Part shown: positions 8,753-17,198 of the stretch, piece after piece | How the letters are laid out: every line of letters starts with the position of its first letter | How positions within the stretch are numbered: position 1 is the first letter of the stretch | Source of the DNA: Litoribacter populi | Lineage (GTDB): Bacteria > Bacteroidota > Bacteroidia > Cytophagales > Cyclobacteriaceae | Direction of reading: 5' to 3' | Length of the DNA: 64,000 bases | Assembly (NCBI RefSeq): GCF_007483685.1 | Contig: NZ_VMKN01000002.1 | Coordinates: 149,452 to 213,451, forward strand | Made by a program: the position numbers and the translations under genes | Notes under the pieces: generated by a model | Told to the model about the DNA's origin: nothing | Databases searched by the model: none | What the model saw: only the letters and a program-made list of their open reading frames with translations

Positions 8753-9364
8753 CTACAAGGGTTTAATTTTTATATTTTTGAAGTAAACTCTACTATGCAT
8801 GTCATGCGCTTGCAAAGCAATTGTACCACCATTCAATTCAGCTTCATCAATCTTGTATTTGTTGACCACCTCATCATTGATCTTGATGGTAACCATATTG
8901 TCTTGCACAATGATATGTTGGGTAAACCATTGCATATCCTTTACATAGGTCTCTCTTTCTGAAGTTTCAAGGCCTTTTTCATTGGCCCGATTGATACATT
9001 GGCTAGCCTCATTAATTTGGATTTCATATCCTTTATTCGGAAAACCTTTCTCGGTATATTCTGTATGGATATAGATTCCCGAATTGGCTTTGGGAAATGT
9101 CATTATATCAGCCTTGAGTTCAAAATTCTTCAAGTCTTTCCCGATTTCATCTCCATTGTAATACAAATGTGCTCGCGGACCATGGGAAACCAACATTCCG
9201 CTAAAAACTTGAAACGCCCTAGGATTTTCAGTTACTGTCCATCCCTCTAGGCTCGTACCGTCAAACAGGCTTATCCAGCCCTCTTCATCCTCATTGTTGA
9301 ATCCAAACCCACTAAGGGAGACCCAAATCACTCCGACTAAACCTAAAATTCTCAGTATCTTCAT
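8753..9364 (-). CDS. Exported DUF1080 (3-keto-disaccharide hydrolase-type) protein
   Basis: A 203-residue protein with an N-terminal signal sequence (hydrophobic residues 4-20) and one DUF1080 concanavalin-like domain. The motif WISLFDGTSLEGW (about 30-42) and a GIYIHTEY strand are typical. Members of this family include periplasmic 3-keto-glycoside hydrolases, but many have unknown substrates. It faces ade across a shared terminator and has no oxidoreductase partner beside it, so the substrate cannot be inferred. Confidence 0.8.
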   Translation of the reverse strand: MKILRILGLVGVIWVSLSGFGFNNEDEEGWISLFDGTSLEGWTVTENPRAFQVFSGMLVSHGPRAHLYYNGDEIGKDLKNFELKADIMTFPKANSGIYIHTEYTEKGFPNKGYEIQINEASQCINRANEKGLETSERETYVKDMQWFTQHIIVQDNMVTIKINDEVVNKYKIDEAELNGGTIALQAHDMHSRVYFKNIKIKPL

Positions 9365-9534
9365 TTTTGCTAAAAGTTATTGGTTTTAATAATTGGTAGT
9401 TTGCAATAACCTTTCCAAAAAACCTAGTTGACAAAATGAATTCATCAGAAAAAATAAATTTGTTTTCAGAAAGGAATAAAGGACCTATTTCACCTGGTAA
9501 TAAGTCGAAAACTAGAGTTAAAAAATTAAAAACA

Positions 9535-10515
9535 TCAGTGACTAGCGATTTGCTGTTTCCTTTTAATATCGCGGACAATGGATTCTGCGTGAGCGATAGA
9601 GTTTTCTATAAAAAACTCACGGGTATTCAAACCACCACAAACCACCCCAGCCAAATACACTCCTGGAATATTTGATTCTTGATTTGCTTCATCATAGCAA
9701 GGTTGCCTATGCTCATCCAGGTTCAGGCTGACCCCAATCTGTTCAAGCAGTTCAAAGTTGGGCTTATAACCTGTCATCGCAAGCACAAAGTCATTTTCGA
9801 CACTTTCCTCTCCACCCGGAGTGTTTAGAACAACAGTCGATGGTGTGATTTCCTTGATAGTGGTATTGAAATAAGCTTTAATACACCCCTCTTTTACCCT
9901 ATTTTCAATATCAGGTAATACCCAATACTTCACATTCCTATCTACCATACTATCTTTCATAACCATGGTGACGTCGGCCCCTTTTCGCCAAGTCTCTAAG
10001 GCTACATCCACTGCAGAATTCCCGCCCCCTACCACAAGTATTTTTTGACCGATATATGGCCATGGCTCTTTATAATAATGACTTACTTTTGGAAGGTTCT
10101 CACCTGGGACATCCATCAGATTGGGTAAATCATAAAAACCGGTTGAAATAATAATATGGCGTGCCTGATAAGTGGCTTTCGAGGATTTTATTTCAAAACC
10201 ATTTTCTAACTTGGTTATTAACTCTGCTTTTTCATAAAGTTTGACTTTGAGGTCGTAGTGTTTCTGAACCCTTCTATAATATTCCAAAGCCTCTGTTCTG
10301 GTGGGCTTATTGGCAAGTGACATAAAAGGTATTTTCCCCATCTCTAGTTTTTCAGAGGTGGAGAAAAAAGTCATGTTGACTGGATAGTTAAACAAAGAAT
10401 TGGTTAGGGTTCCTTTTTCCAGGATTACATATTTGAGGTTGGCTTTTGTGGCTTCAATCCCACAAGCCAAACCTATCGGGCCTCCCCCGATAATCAAGAC
10501 ATCAATGTTGTTCAT
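9535..10515 (-). CDS. ypdA: YpdA-family bacillithiol disulfide reductase
   Basis: A 326-residue FAD/NAD(P)-dependent oxidoreductase. GGGPIGLACG near the N-terminus binds FAD, and VVGGGNSAVDVALE in the middle binds the nicotinamide nucleotide. The FNYPVNMTFFSTSEKLE segment is characteristic of YpdA. The family reduces oxidised bacillithiol, the low-molecular-weight thiol of Bacillota and many Bacteroidota. The bacillithiol biosynthesis genes are not in the window. A CXXC thioredoxin-reductase motif is absent, as expected for YpdA. Confidence 0.85.
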   Translation of the reverse strand: MNNIDVLIIGGGPIGLACGIEATKANLKYVILEKGTLTNSLFNYPVNMTFFSTSEKLEMGKIPFMSLANKPTRTEALEYYRRVQKHYDLKVKLYEKAELITKLENGFEIKSSKATYQARHIIISTGFYDLPNLMDVPGENLPKVSHYYKEPWPYIGQKILVVGGGNSAVDVALETWRKGADVTMVMKDSMVDRNVKYWVLPDIENRVKEGCIKAYFNTTIKEITPSTVVLNTPGGEESVENDFVLAMTGYKPNFELLEQIGVSLNLDEHRQPCYDEANQESNIPGVYLAGVVCGGLNTREFFIENSIAHAESIVRDIKRKQQIASH

Positions 10516-10572
10516 CTAAAAAGGTGATTTTCTTTCTTTTCATGTAAAGAAACCCATCTTAAGTTATAGAGT

Positions 10573-11346
10573 TCAAAAAAATCGGCTTCTTTTAGTACGG
10601 AAGACAATTGTGTTATTTTCAGTCTCTTCTTTTTCAACATAAAACTTCTCAGAAATAACCCCACTGCCATCGTGGCCCCAAAGAATCGCTGTAGTATTCA
10701 CAGTACCGTAATAATCCTCCAACCTCACAAATTGTGCAGATAGTGCTCTCTCCTGAACAAGAGTCACACCGGTATCAGGCAGCTTTTCGTCTGGAGTAAT
10801 TTCTTCACTTTTTAAGGTTTTCAGCATTTCCCCAGGCTGAAGTTTGTCCAAAAGAATAAGTTCATGCAAATCCTCCTTTGCAAGTTGTTCTTTAGGCCAG
10901 TCAGAGTTAAGCAGTTCATTACTGAGGGTGTGAAGACCTGGTTCAATTTCTATAATGTCTTCCCCATAATTACTCAGATAATACATGTTCTCAGAATCTG
11001 CCACTAGCAGATTGAAGCCATCATATTTATCCATTTGGGAGGAAATTTCGTCGAGGTAGTCATATGGGGACATCTTACCTTCCAAAAAGTTTTTAACCAA
11101 AAAACCTCGGCTTACTGGATTTTCTTTTAGGTTGTAGAAATCTCTATAGTTTGTGATTGCTGCAAATCTTCCTTCTGGAGAAATGCCCATCCAAGCGCCT
11201 CCACTTTTGAGGTCCTTACCTCCAAAGAAGCCAGATCCCCATTGGTGGATAGGTTTGGAAGGCCTATCAAAGACCTCATCTCTATTTCCTACTAAAATCA
11301 ACCTATACTCAGGGTGAGCAAGCCAATTAAACGTGATCAAACACAT
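10573..11346 (-). CDS. NRDE family protein (TANGO2-like)
   Basis: A 257-residue protein starting MCLITF, with the defining NRDE motif (about residues 22-25) and GGAWMGIS (about 51-58). It belongs to the Ntn-hydrolase-like TANGO2/DUF833 family, with the N-terminal Cys2 as potential nucleophile after Met removal. The biochemical function in bacteria is unknown; eukaryotic TANGO2 has been linked to heme and lipid handling. A TATATTTG -7 box lies 22 bp upstream. It appears monocistronic. Confidence 0.85.
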   Translation of the reverse strand: MCLITFNWLAHPEYRLILVGNRDEVFDRPSKPIHQWGSGFFGGKDLKSGGAWMGISPEGRFAAITNYRDFYNLKENPVSRGFLVKNFLEGKMSPYDYLDEISSQMDKYDGFNLLVADSENMYYLSNYGEDIIEIEPGLHTLSNELLNSDWPKEQLAKEDLHELILLDKLQPGEMLKTLKSEEITPDEKLPDTGVTLVQERALSAQFVRLEDYYGTVNTTAILWGHDGSGVISEKFYVEKEETENNTIVFRTKRSRFF

Positions 11347-11367
11347 AAAGTTTACGCTTTAAAAAGC

Positions 11368-11375
11368 CAAATATA
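11368..11375 (-). promoter_or_regulatory. Promoter -7 box for the NRDE gene
   Basis: The minus strand reads TATATTTG, 22 bp before the ATG at 11346. Confidence 0.5.
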
Positions 11376-11523
11376 TTATTTCTTCCATATATCCAGCCGT
11401 TATTTCAAGGGATTTACTAAAAAAATAATTCCCAGACTTTGGTTTATTTTCTATCCCGTACTTAATCAAACTATAGGCCAATTAAATTTTAAGAGATTTT
11501 AACAGGAATTTTCTACCTCCCTA

Positions 11524-11554
11524 TTGTATCTACGACACAAATCGTATACCTTTG
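11524..11554 (+). promoter_or_regulatory. Promoter of the BlaI/M56 operon
   Basis: TTG at 11524-11526 and TACCTTTG at 11547-11554 are separated by 20 nt, a good Bacteroidota -33/-7 pair. The -7 box sits between the two operator palindromes. Confidence 0.7.
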
Positions 11555-11571
11555 ATACGATAAATATCGTA
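11531..11571. promoter_or_regulatory. Paired BlaI-type operators
   Basis: Two 16-bp inverted repeats, TACGA-N6-TCGTA, lie at 11531-11546 and 11556-11571, 25 bp centre to centre. They flank the -7 box, so a bound dimer at either site would block RNA polymerase. The arrangement resembles BlaI/MecI operators (TACA/TGTA dyads) with a changed half-site, and predicts autorepression by the next gene. Confidence 0.75.
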
Positions 11572-11579
11572 CAACAAAT

Positions 11580-11954
11580 ATGAGCGTAAAACCCACAGAA
11601 TCAGAACTGGAAATCTTAGGCCTAATATGGGAAATGGAAAAGGCAAGTGTGCGGGAAGTCCATGAAAGGCTGAGCGCCAGTAAGGACACCGGATACACCA
11701 CCACCCTGAAACAGATGCAGGTTATGTTTTCCAAAGGGCTATTGGAAAGGTATGAGGAAGGGCGTGGACACATCTACAAGCCCGCAATCAGCCAAAAAGA
11801 AACTCAATCCTCATTGGTCAAGAATTTCATGTCTTTAGCCTTTGGGGGATCTGCCAAAAAGCTTGTCATGCAGGCCTTGGGACAGAGTGAACCATCCAAA
11901 GAGGAAATTGAAGAAATAAGAGCGTTTTTGAACAAATTGGAAAATGACAAATAA
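11580..11954 (+). CDS. BlaI/MecI/CopY family repressor
   Basis: A 124-residue winged-helix repressor. The N-terminal DNA-binding domain (about residues 5-75) contains TESELEILGLIWE and the recognition-helix region DTGYTTTLKQMQVM. The C-terminal helices serve dimerisation. BlaI-type repressors are inactivated by cleavage triggered by a membrane metallopeptidase, which is encoded immediately downstream with TAATG stop/start overlap. Paired operators over its own promoter indicate autoregulation. No beta-lactamase gene is nearby. Confidence 0.9.
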   Translation: MSVKPTESELEILGLIWEMEKASVREVHERLSASKDTGYTTTLKQMQVMFSKGLLERYEEGRGHIYKPAISQKETQSSLVKNFMSLAFGGSAKKLVMQALGQSEPSKEEIEEIRAFLNKLENDK

Positions 11955-13633
11955 TGGAAACCTTTGACATTATATTCCCAGAAGCAACCAGGATTGCGCT
12001 GGGTTGGACTCTAATGCATTCCATGTGGCAGATATTAGCCATCAGCATTTTGTTTTTTATCTTCACCAAAGCCTTTTACAAAAAAAACCCAGTAGTTAAA
12101 TACAAAGCAGGATTAGTCGCTTTGACCAGTATAGTAGTGACTACAGTTGCAACATTGATTTACTTCCTGTCACTGGCTCAAAATGAAGGTAGCATGGTGA
12201 TGGTAATGTCCAACACAGGCTGGAATACTGTTCCGGCTGCTGCAAAGGCCAGCTATCTCCTTTCACTTAAGGCTTACCTTGCCCAACACTTACATTATAT
12301 AGTAAACTTCTGGATAATCGGAGCCGCGTTGTTTTCCATTCGCCTCATTGGCAACTTAGCGGCATTGCAGAATCTGAAAAAGGATTTGAAAAGCAATCTC
12401 CCTGAAAAGTGGGTCAGTTTCACAAGTGCTCAAGCAAAAAGAATGGGCATTAAAAGGTCTATCAAGTTTGGAACTTGCAATCCATGCTTCACCCCTATCA
12501 CTTTTGGGGTATTCAAACCAGTCATACTGATTCCCGTAAGCCTTGTTTTTCAACTTACTCCATCCCAATTGGAAGCTATCATCACACACGAGCTAGCCCA
12601 TATCAAGCGAAATGATTATTTGACAAATTTAATGCAGTCCGTTTTGGAGGTGCTATTTTTCTATCATCCATGTTTCTGGTGGCTCAATGCCAACATCCGT
12701 GAGCAACGGGAACATGCCACTGATCAAATGGCCATTGCTAGTGGAATAGAACCAAAATGCCTAGCTCAAGGTCTAGCAGAAGTTCTCAACCATAGCGCAC
12801 AAAACAGTCCGGAAGTAGCATTAGCTGCCGGAAGCCGTAAAAACACAACACTTGAAAGAATCAAGCTCATGCTTGGCTATTCAATCAATCAACCCAAATT
12901 CCCATCTATAATCTCTTACACTATGATAGCTACATTAATTCTTAGCGCCACACTTGTCGCTGCATCAAACCCTAGCCCCAATAACGAGTTATTGACTACG
13001 ATTTCTGATAATATTCATCTGGAGCATCCTCGATTTGAAATCTCTTCTGATACAGTACCACAGAAAAAAGTAATGGAATTCGAAATCATAGAGGAGACTG
13101 AAGGCAATCAGGAAAAGGATGAGGACGAAAAAGTGATGGTAAGGACCATTATCATCAATGGCGATACGCAAATGACAAGATCTCCGAAAATAATCATGCG
13201 AAAGCACCTTGATGACAGCGTCTTTTATAAATTGGACACATCCATTCTTGATGAAGAAAAGATAAAAAAAATAGAAAAACTCTTGGAAAAAAACGCTGCC
13301 AAAATGGAAATAGCCGGGGAAGATCTGCACAAAAGAATCATGATCTGGTCAGAAGAAAACCATCCTCGTATGGAGGAATTCGTGAAAAAAATGAAAGGCA
13401 AGGAAGTGATGATCATGGAAAGGCACAAAGAAATGACTACCAAACTGGAGCCTAAACTTAAGGAATTAGAAGCCAAAATGGAGGAATGGCAAAAGGAATT
13501 CGGACCTAAAATGGAGGAATTTCATCAAAAAATGGAAGAGTGGCAGCAGAAAAACGACCACCACTTTAAGGAGTTGGAAAAACTTATGAAAGATGCTTTC
13601 AAAGAAGAAAAGCCTGCTAAAAAAGAGTCTTAA
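11954..13633 (+). CDS. BlaR1-type M56 membrane metallopeptidase with charged coiled-coil tail
   Basis: A 559-residue sensor/protease. Membrane helices lie at about residues 23-40, 55-75, 110-135 and 310-335. The zinc site HELAH is at 212-216, with downstream EHATDQMA as the second ligand region. Residues 335-559 are not a penicillin-binding domain but a long, very charged helical region with repeated MEEW/MEEF heptads. The start overlaps the repressor stop. In this family the protease transmits an envelope signal by inactivating the repressor; the signal here is unknown. Confidence 0.88.
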   Translation: METFDIIFPEATRIALGWTLMHSMWQILAISILFFIFTKAFYKKNPVVKYKAGLVALTSIVVTTVATLIYFLSLAQNEGSMVMVMSNTGWNTVPAAAKASYLLSLKAYLAQHLHYIVNFWIIGAALFSIRLIGNLAALQNLKKDLKSNLPEKWVSFTSAQAKRMGIKRSIKFGTCNPCFTPITFGVFKPVILIPVSLVFQLTPSQLEAIITHELAHIKRNDYLTNLMQSVLEVLFFYHPCFWWLNANIREQREHATDQMAIASGIEPKCLAQGLAEVLNHSAQNSPEVALAAGSRKNTTLERIKLMLGYSINQPKFPSIISYTMIATLILSATLVAASNPSPNNELLTTISDNIHLEHPRFEISSDTVPQKKVMEFEIIEETEGNQEKDEDEKVMVRTIIINGDTQMTRSPKIIMRKHLDDSVFYKLDTSILDEEKIKKIEKLLEKNAAKMEIAGEDLHKRIMIWSEENHPRMEEFVKKMKGKEVMIMERHKEMTTKLEPKLKELEAKMEEWQKEFGPKMEEFHQKMEEWQQKNDHHFKELEKLMKDAFKEEKPAKKES

Positions 13634-14069
13634 TTGCCAATCTTTTCTTATTGATAATAACTTCATCCCCTGTGGTCTTTCCCAATAAGGATTGGGCCAC
13701 AGGGCTTTTTATGGAAACTGCAAATACCTGCTCTCCTTCCACCACAAGTTTTCCAAAGGGAACACATATAATAAGACTCATTCCTTCAAGCTCAACCAAA
13801 GCTCCAAGCTCCACTTTTTGTCTTTGAGATTCAGGAGAAATGCTATTCACCACCTGAAGCTGGGAAGTTAAATCATGCAAGACTTGGGAAAATTTGGTTC
13901 TTTCCTGATTGATCATCTCACGTGAAGTCTCATACTTATCGCCTGCACTACTCTTAGTTTCCCCTTCTCCAGAGTCGTCCAACGCCTGCAAAGAAGTTTT
14001 CACCTCCTGAATCTTACTTTCCAGTGTGGATTTCAGAACTTCCAATGTTTTACGTTTCTTATCAAGCAT
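13617..14069 (-). CDS. GreA/GreB-like transcription factor domain protein
   Basis: A 150-residue protein with an N-terminal coiled coil (about residues 1-75) and a C-terminal FKBP-like domain ending GDEVIINKKRLAIKTLF. This is the layout of GreA/GreB transcript-cleavage factors and Gfh paralogues. The acidic residues at the coiled-coil tip are present in the stretch around DDSGEGETKSS, but I cannot say whether cleavage activity is retained. Its 3' end overlaps the convergent M56 gene by 17 bp. Confidence 0.7.
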   Translation of the reverse strand: MLDKKRKTLEVLKSTLESKIQEVKTSLQALDDSGEGETKSSAGDKYETSREMINQERTKFSQVLHDLTSQLQVVNSISPESQRQKVELGALVELEGMSLIICVPFGKLVVEGEQVFAVSIKSPVAQSLLGKTTGDEVIINKKRLAIKTLF

Positions 14070-14126
14070 ATTAATAAAATGTCTCTAAAATAAAAGGGAA
14101 AGAGACTTCATTTGAAGCCTCTTTAT

Positions 14127-14134
14127 TACTTTTG
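14127..14134 (+). promoter_or_regulatory. -7 box directly before a start codon
   Basis: TACTTTTG ends 4 nt before the ATG at 14139, so the transcript would begin at or beside the start codon. Confidence 0.5.
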
Positions 14135-14138
14135 CAGC

Positions 14139-14300
14139 ATGTCGATCAAAGCCGGTTTTATTTCAGGAATTATAGTCTTTCTGACTTTTATTTTGTTCAA
14201 AAACACCATTGAAGATGACACCATGCAGATGGTGTTTGCCATTTCATTTGTGCTGGCAGAACTCCTTATAATCGGATTGGTTTATAAAAAGATCCGCTGA
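14139..14300 (+). CDS. Small two-helix membrane protein
   Basis: A 53-residue hydrophobic protein with two membrane segments (about residues 4-20 and 28-47) separated by a short acidic loop, and a basic C-terminus. The frame is open 9 codons further upstream, but the -7 box TACTTTTG lies in that extension, so ATG 14139 is preferred and the mRNA is likely leaderless. I recognise no family. It reads convergently toward the NTF2-like gene, with 2 bp between them. Confidence 0.5.
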   Translation: MSIKAGFISGIIVFLTFILFKNTIEDDTMQMVFAISFVLAELLIIGLVYKKIR

Positions 14301-14302
14301 TT

Positions 14303-14758
14303 TTACTGACAGCCTTCTTTTCTGCGGGTATCCATGACATAGGTAATTTTCCAGTCGCCCTTTTCTTTGATCAATTGAAAAGAGTTTACACCACAGTGCG
14401 AAAAGGCATCATTTACGTAAAACTCATATGGAGTCCAAGCTGACGCCATTTCTCCATCTACCTTGATGTGATATTCCAAAATCCGCTCATCCAAATTGAT
14501 TTCCGCAGGGGTGACAGCAATCCTATTCACAAAATCTTTAACTGAATTAGTTCCTAAAGCAGCTTTTCCCCCATTTTCAGTGACCGTGTGCATAATGGCT
14601 TTTTCGTGAAAGACAGATTCCAAGACCGCTTGATCTTTATCTCTCATACCTTCGAAAAGTTTTTCAATCACATTTTCGATTTCTTTATCGGAATTGACCT
14701 GTCCAAATGACAACCCGCAGATCATCACCAAAGAGATTAATAAAACTGATCTACTCAT
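14303..14758 (-). CDS. Exported NTF2-like (SnoaL/DUF4440-type) protein
   Basis: A 151-residue protein with an N-terminal signal peptide ending near residue 19 (GLSFGQ) and one NTF2-like cone fold of about 125 residues (IENVIEKLFEGMRDKD through GDWKITYVMDTRR). These folds bind small ligands or act as isomerases or hydrolases, and no catalytic assignment is possible here. Its start overlaps the stop of the adhesin-like gene upstream by 4 bp, so the two are probably co-expressed in the envelope. Confidence 0.75.
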   Translation of the reverse strand: MSRSVLLISLVMICGLSFGQVNSDKEIENVIEKLFEGMRDKDQAVLESVFHEKAIMHTVTENGGKAALGTNSVKDFVNRIAVTPAEINLDERILEYHIKVDGEMASAWTPYEFYVNDAFSHCGVNSFQLIKEKGDWKITYVMDTRRKEGCQ

Positions 14759-15441
14759 TTCTTCTGATTAAAAGACCCAGCCGTATTTTCTTTCACTTCT
14801 AGTTGTCTTGGATCTCCATGATAGGTGATTTTAGCACCTGTTGCAGCACTTCCTTTAAGGGATTCTTTGACGATAAACTCAGCCTTACCAGTGGTATTGG
14901 CAAAGACCTCGGCATTCTGGACTTCTAAATCCTTACCGTTTATTTCACCGCTGGTCACCGAGCGTAAGTCAAGGTTTTCAGCGCTACCTTTCACATAGAT
15001 TTTGGCATTGGAGGCCGCATCAAGCTTTAAGTTTTGAGCATTGACCCTTGCCTCTATGTAACTGCTGGTGGATGCGGTGATTCTGATGTTCTTGGCATCC
15101 ATAGGATCTTTGACAAAGACTCTAGAGCTGGAGCTTGCTTCCAATTGGTCAAGATCAGTATAAATAATTTTGACCTTTACTGAGGTAGATCTGAAATTGC
15201 CTCTGCCCAGTTTAACTTCTAAGGTTCGATCTGATACGTTGCTTTCCACCTTTTCCAGATCGACGCCACTGGCCACGATATGAATTTCGTTACGGTCTCC
15301 TTTTTCCAGTTCGGCTTCGATGGCGTTGGAAACTTTCACACTGTTAAACCCCTGCAATTTGCGGGTTTCCTCACTGGTCTGCGCCATTACTTGAACTGAG
15401 ACCAAGATTGCACAAAAAAGCAATAAAGTGATTTTTTTCAT
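14755..15441 (-). CDS. Exported head-GIN-domain (DUF2807) protein
   Basis: A protein of about 228 residues with a signal peptide (MKKITLLLFC through VMAQ) and a putative auto-transporter adhesin head GIN domain: a repetitive beta structure with the opening GFNSVKVSNAIEAELEKG and repeated VEVK/LKLDA-like strands. The frame stays open 9 codons upstream, but the ATG at 15441 precedes the signal peptide directly. The family is common in Bacteroidota envelopes and has no established function. It is coupled to the NTF2-like gene by a 4-bp overlap. Confidence 0.8.
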   Translation of the reverse strand: MKKITLLLFCAILVSVQVMAQTSEETRKLQGFNSVKVSNAIEAELEKGDRNEIHIVASGVDLEKVESNVSDRTLEVKLGRGNFRSTSVKVKIIYTDLDQLEASSSSRVFVKDPMDAKNIRITASTSSYIEARVNAQNLKLDAASNAKIYVKGSAENLDLRSVTSGEINGKDLEVQNAEVFANTTGKAEFIVKESLKGSAATGAKITYHGDPRQLEVKENTAGSFNQKK

Positions 15442-15454
15442 AGTTTGGTATAAA

Positions 15455-16135
15455 TTATACTCCTCCATAGAGTTTGAAGGTCATATTTCTTAAGGCCTTA
15501 TTGGTAGCGGCATAATGCATTGCCTCCGCGATATCATAAGCACTCACCCATTCTTCAAAGTCACCATCCGGCATAGCTTCACGGTTCTGTGGGGTATCGA
15601 TAATGCTGGGTACAAAAACATGAGAACGCACTTTCAAGTCTTTGCACTCCTGTGCCACCAAGTCGGCGAGCTGAATAACCAGCCCTTTACTCAAAGCGTA
15701 TGCCACTACATCCTTTCCGTCCTCCGGTTGAAGGGCCGGCCTAGCTCCAACGAAAAGAAAGTTCCCTTGGTTGGCTTTTTTCATGGTTGGAAGAAAATAT
15801 TTCACCATGTTGAAGGCACTAAAAAAGTTCAGTTTAATCATCTCCTCCACATCTGACTGAGAAGTCTTCTCAAACCCACCGAAGGCAAATCCCCCAACCA
15901 ACATGGCTATCGTGTTAATTTCCCCATATTGAAGGCTGATTTCTTTAGAAAACTCCAAAACGGCTTTCTCATCCGTCACATTCACTTCATAAATATCATC
16001 CACTATTTCCTCCAGGTCATGCTCGCTGTCAGGCTCTACCATCGCAATTACTTTAAAGCCCTCTCTTTTGAATTTTTCAACTACTGATTTTCCCAAATTA
16101 CCCGCTGCTCCGGAAATGATAATATTTCTGTCCAT
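15455..16135 (-). CDS. Short-chain dehydrogenase/reductase
   Basis: A 226-residue SDR oxidoreductase. The nucleotide-binding motif GAAGNLGKSV is at about residues 9-18, and YALSKG, containing the catalytic Tyr and Lys, lies near 146-151. A conserved Asp/Asn pair lies between them. The substrate is unknown; the family covers many small alcohols and sugars. It ends 13 bp before the signal-peptide start of the next gene, so it may lead a three-gene operon. Confidence 0.85.
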   Translation of the reverse strand: MDRNIIISGAAGNLGKSVVEKFKREGFKVIAMVEPDSEHDLEEIVDDIYEVNVTDEKAVLEFSKEISLQYGEINTIAMLVGGFAFGGFEKTSQSDVEEMIKLNFFSAFNMVKYFLPTMKKANQGNFLFVGARPALQPEDGKDVVAYALSKGLVIQLADLVAQECKDLKVRSHVFVPSIIDTPQNREAMPDGDFEEWVSAYDIAEAMHYAATNKALRNMTFKLYGGV

Positions 16136-16271
16136 GTTTAACTATTATGATTTAAAAATCCACCGAATCGTTCCATATCGGCAGCCTCCATTATTCAAAT
16201 TTACAAAACTTACCGACAATTGAATCACATTGAGTGCAAAGTTCAATTCCCATTTTCTCAACATCATCCTT

Positions 16272-16279
16272 TATCTTTG
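16272..16279 (+). promoter_or_regulatory. Promoter -7 box for the small MscS gene
   Basis: TATCTTTG matches TAnnTTTG and lies 28 bp before the ATG at 16308. It sits inside an upstream extension of the frame, which argues for the internal start. Confidence 0.55.
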
Positions 16280-16307
16280 TGGCAATTGTAACATTTATAT
16301 TTATCAA

Positions 16308-17198
16308 ATGGAGAACCAAAAGTCCCAAATCCAGGTCAAAGAAAAACATAAACGCAAGGTGTTTTTGGCCAAAATACTAATATACCTGCTGCTATTTGTT
16401 TACAATGAATTTTTTGCTCAACTGATCAATTTTCCAACTGAAGCAATAAAAGCTACCGCCCACCGCATTTATGACGCGGCTACTTTCTTTTTGGCAAGCA
16501 ACATCCTAATATCCTTGGGCAGAATGGTCTTGGTAAGATTTTACCTTAGAAAAAACCACCTTGAAAGTCTTCATACCAATTTTGTACTAGGGGTAAATAT
16601 GATCGCCAGTATTCTAAATGGGATCATTTTCTTAATTACTTTGATGTTATTGTTTGGCATCAATCCTTTCACTTTTTTCACCAGCATCACCATTGTTGCA
16701 GCGGCCGTTGCTCTGCTTTCAAAGGATTATATCACCAATATGATCAATGGTCTGATTATAATGTTTTCTGATCAACTCACCCTTGGAGACAATGTGAAGA
16801 TAGGGGAACAAAAAGGCAAAATATTGGATGTGACGCTCATCAATTTAGTGCTGCTCAATGAGGACGACGACATTGTGATGATCCCAAACAACACGGTCCT
16901 TACTAGTCTGGTAATTAATCACAGCCGACAGTACATCAAAAAATTAAGTTTTGAATTCGAAGTAAAACCTGGAAAACTGGATCTTGATCACTTCGAACAA
17001 AAGCTTCGGGAAACTCTGAATCAATTTGAGGAAGAAGTCACCGCAAATTCCTTCAGTATGAAAACCGTGCATATCCAAAAAGATGCCGTGAAACTGAAAT
17101 GTCAATTTCTGCTCAACAACAATGACAAGCAGTCCGAGAGAATCATCAAAAGGAAGATTAATCAGAAAATAATCGAGCTTTCTAATGAAATCCAATAA
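16308..17198 (+). CDS. Small-conductance mechanosensitive channel (MscS family)
   Basis: A 296-residue MscS-type channel. Membrane helices lie at about residues 14-35, 50-75 and 85-135, followed by a pore-lining helix region and the cytoplasmic beta domain with DQLTLGDNVKIGEQKG and MIPNNTVLTSLVINHS, both family signatures. Such channels release solutes on hypo-osmotic shock. ATG 16308 is preferred over the more distal start at 16230 because the -7 box lies between them. The 3' end overlaps the next gene by 14 bp. Confidence 0.85.
   Translation: MENQKSQIQVKEKHKRKVFLAKILIYLLLFVYNEFFAQLINFPTEAIKATAHRIYDAATFFLASNILISLGRMVLVRFYLRKNHLESLHTNFVLGVNMIASILNGIIFLITLMLLFGINPFTFFTSITIVAAAVALLSKDYITNMINGLIIMFSDQLTLGDNVKIGEQKGKILDVTLINLVLLNEDDDIVMIPNNTVLTSLVINHSRQYIKKLSFEFEVKPGKLDLDHFEQKLRETLNQFEEEVTANSFSMKTVHIQKDAVKLKCQFLLNNNDKQSERIIKRKINQKIIELSNEIQ

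Noticed and set aside
9312-9578. Minus-strand 88-residue ORF between YpdA and the DUF1080 gene
   Set aside because: It overlaps both real genes out of frame and has no recognisable protein features.
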